Source of the DNA: Azolla caroliniana
Taxonomy: Eukaryota; Polypodiophyta
NCBI GenBank assembly: GCA_043228905.1
Contig: JBHGNT010000010.1
Coordinates: 6,882,001 to 6,946,000, forward strand
Length of the DNA stretch: 64,000 nucleotides
Direction of reading: 5' to 3'
The position numbers were made by a program, and so were the translations under genes. Numbering within the stretch: the stretch's first letter is position 1; every line of letters starts with the position of its first letter. Shown here piece after piece: positions 63,869-64,000 of this stretch. A model generated the notes under the pieces. It was not told where the DNA came from and ran no database searches. It saw only the letters and a list, made by a program, of their open reading frames with translations.

Positions 63869-64000
63869 GTCGGACATTAAGGATGTTTTCGAACAATCTT
63901 TTTCAACAATTCGAAGATCGGCTGCAGGCCCTCTGATTTCAGCTAATTCAGCCTTCTATCTTTTCCTTCTCAGAGTTTACCGACTCGAACAAAAATCTGA
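63869..64000 (+). other. 3' region of copia element F
   Basis: Sequence after the RNase H stop; no polypurine tract or LTR start identified before the window ends. Confidence 0.5.

Overview
This is a plant nuclear window, probably from a seed plant. The evidence is one spliced host gene for a plant-type MAP kinase phosphatase (MKP1 family, 42339-45229), one nuclear tRNA-Arg(UCG) gene (47272-47345), and otherwise almost only plant LTR retrotransposons, their remnants, and AT-rich intergenic DNA with microsatellites. There are no operons or prokaryotic signals. The species cannot be told from the sequence.

Left part (1-16897) is a nest. Element C is a minus-strand Ty3/gypsy element of unusual lineage (gag 14513-16186, broken pol 10659-14059). 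Its left LTR is split by element A (1215-10091), a minus-strand Ty3/gypsy element with LTRs that look identical, target duplication CACAG, a 1950-aa gag-pol and an extra coiled-coil ORF 3' of pol. The outer end of C's left LTR is missing and is joined at about 1122 to a plus-strand piece of another A-family extra ORF.

16898-26640 holds old material: a decayed gene with a BED-type zinc finger and a degenerate DNA amino-methyltransferase domain (17229-19100), a decayed gypsy element carrying a 334-bp solo LTR (20578-20911, target duplication CTATA), a copia gag fragment (24015-24655), and the 3' end of a chromovirus (24676-25870).

26640-38000: an old plus-strand gypsy integrase is split by element B (26945-36844, target duplication TCAAG), an older relative of A with 434-bp LTRs that differ at about seven positions and reading frames broken by stop codons. 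A retropepsin-like fragment follows the integrase.

38000-47400: intergenic DNA, a likely tRNA-derived SINE, microsatellites and a 132-bp tandem duplication lead into the promoter and leader of MKP1, then the tRNA-Arg gene. The 3' end of this tRNA type is complementary to the primer binding sites of A and B.

48997-54452: element E, a complete Ty1/copia (Tork/Tnt1-like) element with LTRs that look identical, target duplication GTTAT, an open 1358-aa gag-pol and five 28-bp repeats in each U3. From 54458 to the end: AT-rich DNA, a LINE RT fragment, a chromovirus integrase fragment, and a decayed copia element F whose 5' LTR starts near 58890 and which runs off the window.

The window therefore records at least four rounds of insertion of different ages around a single conserved signalling gene. 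Lineage names come from motif recognition, not from any search.
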